A stretch of 17,682 nucleotides of DNA from GCA-002697625 sp002697625 (GTDB lineage: Bacteria; Bacteroidota; Bacteroidia; Flavobacteriales; BACL11). Below are positions 15,097-17,682 of this stretch, piece by piece (position 1 is the stretch's first letter; the number at the start of each line of letters is the position of its first letter). The notes under the pieces were generated by a model, which was given only the letters and a program-made list of their open reading frames with translations, did not search any database and was not told the origin of the DNA. The stretch lies in contig CAXFOB010000005.1 of assembly GCA_964004625.1 (NCBI GenBank), positions 1-17,682 of the forward strand. Reading direction: 5' to 3'. A program made the position numbers and the translations under genes.

Positions 15097-15104
15097 CAAA
15101 GATA
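15097..15104 (-). promoter_or_regulatory. Putative -7 box of pckA
   Basis: TATCTTTG on the minus strand matches TAnnTTTG, 31 bases upstream of the pckA ATG. That gives a leader of roughly 25 bases. A -33 element is not evident; it would fall at the 3' end of the DUF423 gene. Confidence 0.45.
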
Positions 15105-15119
15105 TGTATTTATCTATAT

Positions 15120-15512
15120 CTATTTAGATGAGAATCTATTCTTTTTAACAATAAAAAATAGCATTCCCCATGATACTATCAAAAATATACCTCCTAGAGG
15201 TGTGACCGGACCTAGAATGTTTAGTTTTAAACCTAGTAAACCCTGTATGTTTAATAAGTAAATAGAAACTGAAAATAGAATGACTCCTATAGACATAATC
15301 TGTAACACCTTACTTAATTTGTTAGTAAAATATCCTTTATTTAAGGATATCATTAAAATTGCGAGTCCATGAAACATTTGATATCTAATCCCTGTCTCAA
15401 AGGAGGTAATCTGAACTTCATTGAGAACATCTTTTAATAAATGAGCTCCGAACGCACCAAGAATAATAGCTGTTAAACAAAACAGAATAGAAATATGTGT
15501 AAATTTTCTCAT
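15120..15512 (-). CDS. DUF423 family small inner-membrane protein
   Basis: With the ATG at 15512 this is a 130-residue protein with four hydrophobic segments (about 7-24, 45-57, 70-90 and 105-122), consistent with four membrane helices. DUF423 (YgdD/YwdK-type) hallmarks are LGAFGAHLLK (18-27), FETGIRYQMFHGLAIL (38-53) and GPVTPLGG (101-108). The function of the family is not established. The frame extends upstream to a TTG at 15563 with another ATG at 15533. I prefer 15512 because family members begin about 17-20 residues before the GAFGAH motif. It lies 54 bases ahead of pckA on the same strand and diverges from the saccharopine dehydrogenase family gene. Confidence 0.9.
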   Translation of the reverse strand: MRKFTHISILFCLTAIILGAFGAHLLKDVLNEVQITSFETGIRYQMFHGLAILMISLNKGYFTNKLSKVLQIMSIGVILFSVSIYLLNIQGLLGLKLNILGPVTPLGGIFLIVSWGMLFFIVKKNRFSSK

Positions 15513-15584
15513 AAAATACTTTTTTTTTATCATTAGCAAAATAAATAAATAATACTTTAGCAAAACTTAATTTTATAATAATAA

Positions 15585-16916
15585 ATGAAGAATATATTAG
15601 TAATAGGAGCAGGAAGATCCGCAACAACCTTGATAAATTATTTATTAGACAATGCATCAGATAATGATTGGTTTATAAGTATTGCAGATTACTCATTAAG
15701 ATTAGCGGAAAATGCTGTTAATAATAACAAAAGAGGAAGTGCTATCTTTTTTGATGTTAACGACACAAAGCAAAGAGAGGACGAGATTTTAAAATCAGAT
15801 ATCGTTGTGTCTATGTTGCCAGCTTCTATGCATATAATGGTAGCAAGAGATTGTATTAGATTAAAGAAGAATTTAGTAACTGCATCTTATGTTTCTGATG
15901 AAGTTTCTTCTTTAGATGAGGACGCTAAAAAGGCTGGAGTTTTATTGTTAAACGAAATTGGTTTAGATCCTGGAATTGATCATATGTCGGCCATGCAAAT
16001 TATAGATGAAATTAAAGAAAAAGGCGGAGAACTAACTTCTTTTAAATCTTTTTGTGGAGGATTAGTTCATCCTGATTATGATAATAATCCATGGAATTAT
16101 AAATTTACTTGGAACCCTAGAAATGTGGTGGTAGCGGGACAAGGAGGAGCACAGTATTTAGAAGGAGGGATGATTAAATTTATTCCGTACAATAATCTAT
16201 TTGAAAGAGTAGAAAATATGGATATATTAGATGCAGGAAGTTTTGAAGCTTATGCAAATAGAGACTCATTATCGTACAGAAAATCGTATGGAATTAAAAA
16301 TATTTCTACTTTACTTAGAGGAACTTTAAGAAGAAAGGGATATTCTGAATCCTGGAATTATTTTGTTCAATTAGGACTTACAGATGATACTTATATTATT
16401 AAAAATTCTGAGGAATTAACTTACAGAGAGTATTTAAATCTGCATCTTCCATTTTCAGGTAAACTTACTTTAGAGGAAAGATTTTGTAAAGAATTTGGGA
16501 TAACTGAAGATTCTGATTCGTTTCAAAAAGTAAAATGGTTAGATATTTTTACAAGTAATAAAGTAGAATTGAAAAATGCTACACCCGCTCAGATTCTTCA
16601 AAAAATATTAGAAGAAAAATGGACTCTTTCCACTGAAGATAAAGATATGATTGTTATGCAACATCAATTTGAATATACTTTAAAAGGAAAATATAAGAAA
16701 CTGAACTCATCCTTATTAGTTTTTGGAGAAAACCAAAGAGATACATCAATGGCAAAAACCGTTGGTTTACCTGTAGCAATTGCAGTAAAACTAATATTAA
16801 ATGGGATAATAAATAGTACAGGGGTTAAAATTCCTACAACTAAGGATATTTATATTCCTGTTTTAAAGGAATTGTCAGAAAACGGAATTAACTTTATAGA
16901 GGAAGAAATTAATTAA
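15585..16916 (+). CDS. Saccharopine dehydrogenase family oxidoreductase (Lys9-like)
   Basis: This 443-residue cytosolic NAD(P)-dependent enzyme has the N-terminal Rossmann motif IGAGRSATT (7-15), D35 at the end of the second strand, and VVSMLPASMH (74-83). The catalytic/C-terminal domain contains NEIGLDPGIDHMSAM (123-137), FCGGLVHP (156-163) and NPWNYKFTWNPRNVV (168-182), characteristic of saccharopine dehydrogenase/reductase. Such enzymes interconvert saccharopine with 2-aminoadipate semialdehyde and glutamate, in lysine degradation or synthesis; which direction applies here is not visible. The ATG at 15585 begins MKNILVIGAG, directly at the Rossmann fold. I find no exact TAnnTTTG box upstream; TAATTTTA at 15568-15575 is one base off. 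The 3' end overlaps the convergent rimM by 8 bases. Confidence 0.88.
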   Translation: MKNILVIGAGRSATTLINYLLDNASDNDWFISIADYSLRLAENAVNNNKRGSAIFFDVNDTKQREDEILKSDIVVSMLPASMHIMVARDCIRLKKNLVTASYVSDEVSSLDEDAKKAGVLLLNEIGLDPGIDHMSAMQIIDEIKEKGGELTSFKSFCGGLVHPDYDNNPWNYKFTWNPRNVVVAGQGGAQYLEGGMIKFIPYNNLFERVENMDILDAGSFEAYANRDSLSYRKSYGIKNISTLLRGTLRRKGYSESWNYFVQLGLTDDTYIIKNSEELTYREYLNLHLPFSGKLTLEERFCKEFGITEDSDSFQKVKWLDIFTSNKVELKNATPAQILQKILEEKWTLSTEDKDMIVMQHQFEYTLKGKYKKLNSSLLVFGENQRDTSMAKTVGLPVAIAVKLILNGIINSTGVKIPTTKDIYIPVLKELSENGINFIEEEIN

Positions 16917-17427
16917 TATCAATTAATTCCTGAGGGATATTTACTTCTAAAGTTTTCTTAATCACATCAATATTTCCTACAAAATGATCGTGAAAAGGAA
17001 TAAAAAATTCTTTTTCACCATTTTTTACAATTATTAGAGTTTGTGCTGTAGAATCATTTATGAATTCTACTTTTCCAATATTTCCTAAGGATTTATCGAG
17101 AACATTAAATCCTATAATTATCTTATTTTGGTTTGGTGACTCTCCTTCTGGTAAGAAGTACTTTGGAAGATATACTTTCTTTTTTAATATTTTAAGAGCT
17201 TCTTTTTCTGAATCTACATCTTCAAATCTTACTAGTAAAACATTTTTCTTTTTAAGACGAACACTTACTGAAAAATAGGGGATTAATTCATTGTTTTCTT
17301 CTATATAGAAAAACTCAATATCGTTTAAAATTAAAGGGATGTCATTATCATTGTAGATATTAACATCCCCTTTATATCCATGTAGTTTAAAAATTGTTCC
17401 AAATAAAAAGCAATCTTGCTTTTTCAT
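16909..17427 (-). CDS. rimM: RimM: 16S rRNA processing / 30S maturation factor
   Basis: RimM binds ribosomal protein S19 and helps mature the 30S head. The 172-residue protein has the N-terminal RimM beta-barrel (about 5-92) with GTIFKLHGYKGDV (10-22) and the FEDVDSEKEALKILKKK segment, then a PRC-barrel domain (about 100-172) with IGFNVLD and FFIPFHDHFVGNID. The length is typical. It lies 7 bases after the stop of the acidic-tail gene, the normal rpsP-rimM arrangement. Its stop lies inside the end of the convergent saccharopine dehydrogenase gene (8-base overlap). Confidence 0.94.
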   Translation of the reverse strand: MKKQDCFLFGTIFKLHGYKGDVNIYNDNDIPLILNDIEFFYIEENNELIPYFSVSVRLKKKNVLLVRFEDVDSEKEALKILKKKVYLPKYFLPEGESPNQNKIIIGFNVLDKSLGNIGKVEFINDSTAQTLIIVKNGEKEFFIPFHDHFVGNIDVIKKTLEVNIPQELIDIN

Positions 17428-17434
17428 TATTATT

Positions 17435-17682
17435 TTAAGCTTCCTCTGTTTTTTCTTCTTCAGTTACAGGATCCTCTTCCACAGCTTCTTGAGTAGATTC
17501 TTCTGTTGTATCATTTTCCGTAACTTCTTCTTCAGTAACATCTAGTGTTGTGTCATCTACTGCGTCAGATGGAGGTGGTGGAGGAACATCTTCTTGAGTA
17601 GTTTCTCCTTCTGCTGTTTCATTTTCCGTAACTTCTCCTTCAGTAACATCTAGTGTTGTGTCATCTACTGCGTCAGCTGGAG
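17435..17682 (-). CDS. rpsP: Probable 30S ribosomal protein S16, acidic C-terminal extension only (5' end outside window)
   Basis: On the minus strand an uninterrupted frame runs from the right edge to a TAA at 17435-17437, giving 81 codons of a truncated gene. The peptide is almost only Glu, Asp, Thr, Val and Pro and ends TEEEKTEEA. It contains a near-duplicate of about 35 residues built on DAVDDTTLDVTE, with a five-proline linker (PPPPP) between the copies. The S16 core is outside the window. The assignment rests on position directly upstream of rimM (7 bases) and on knowledge that Bacteroidota S16 proteins carry long, low-complexity acidic tails. Alternatively it could be an unrelated acidic protein in front of rimM. 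The tail is probably disordered. Confidence 0.68.
   Translation of the reverse strand, partial: PADAVDDTTLDVTEGEVTENETAEGETTQEDVPPPPPSDAVDDTTLDVTEEEVTENDTTEESTQEAVEEDPVTEEEKTEEA
17485..17682 (-). repeat. Near-perfect direct duplication in the acidic tail gene
   Basis: The segment 17485-17574 recurs at 17590-17682, offset 108 bases over most of its length (105 after a one-codon indel). The core 17511-17574 against 17619-17682 differs at only a few bases, for example TTCTTCTTC versus TTCTCCTTC. The offset keeps the frame. The second copy reaches the window edge, so more copies may follow. Confidence 0.9.

Noticed and set aside
15513..15563. Extended N-terminus of the DUF423 protein (TTG 15563 or ATG 15533)
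   Set aside because: Family members start shortly before the GAFGAH motif, which fits the ATG at 15512; the extension is low-complexity Lys/Tyr/Phe sequence.
15418..15657. 79-codon frame spanning the DUF423/saccharopine dehydrogenase divergent region
   Set aside because: It overlaps both real genes and encodes a Phe/Leu/Ser-rich product without any motif.
17435..17682. CRISPR or satellite repeat at the right edge
   Set aside because: The two copies are in frame within an open coding sequence, only two copies are visible, and there are no short palindromic repeats with unique spacers.
1..17682. Mobile element, defence system or secondary-metabolite cluster
   Set aside because: No transposase, integrase, nuclease, terminal repeats or synthase genes are visible; composition and gene style are uniform across the window.

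Overview
The window looks like chromosomal DNA from a member of the Bacteroidota, most likely a marine-type Flavobacteriales. The evidence is very AT-rich DNA, A/T-rich leaders without Shine-Dalgarno motifs, TAnnTTTG -7 promoter boxes, a type 9 secretion (T9SS) type B sorting domain, a fused 2-oxoacid dehydrogenase E1 alpha/beta, and rimM directly behind a gene with a long acidic tail that resembles Bacteroidota ribosomal protein S16. This is inferred from gene content, not from a database search. I see no tRNA, rRNA, CRISPR, insertion sequence, phage gene or biosynthetic cluster, and no gene-free stretch over about 120 bases.

Left edge (1-1945, + strand): the 3' end of dnaK with a rho-independent terminator, a small secreted T9SS type B cargo protein with a PKD-like segment, and a small lipoprotein with an acidic/His cluster after its lipobox and a Lys-Asp repeat tail. 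The lipoprotein has the best promoter in the window.

Centre (1950-12039): a phenylacetic acid (paa) catabolic cluster. On the minus strand, in transcription order, lie paaA, paaB, paaC, paaD, paaH, paaI, a 62-codon membrane-protein gene, paaY, paaZ and the E1 alpha/beta fusion. Most junctions overlap or are separated by 11 bases or fewer; the exceptions are 49 bases (paaD-paaH) and 31 bases (paaZ-E1). The reductase gene paaE diverges from paaA across a 119-base shared promoter region with an 18-base dyad. PaaABCE epoxidises the ring of phenylacetyl-CoA, PaaD probably assists Fe-S maturation, PaaZ opens the ring and oxidises the aldehyde, PaaH does a late beta-oxidation step, and PaaI and PaaY are housekeeping thioesterases. 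Genes for PaaG, PaaF, PaaJ and the ligase PaaK are not in the window. The E1 at the operon's end raises the possibility, as inference only, that phenylacetyl-CoA is made directly from phenylpyruvate.

Right part (12040-17682): mostly housekeeping genes. These are a DUF4159 exported protein and rsmE as a pair, pckA, a DUF423 membrane protein, a divergent saccharopine dehydrogenase family gene, rimM, and the repetitive acidic C-terminus of a protein that is probably S16 (rpsP), cut by the window edge.

Nothing here clearly demands a new kind of system. The best leads are the unrecognised membrane protein inside the paa operon, the E1-paa linkage with missing paaG/F/J/K, the dyad between paaA and paaE, and the internally duplicated acidic tail next to rimM.
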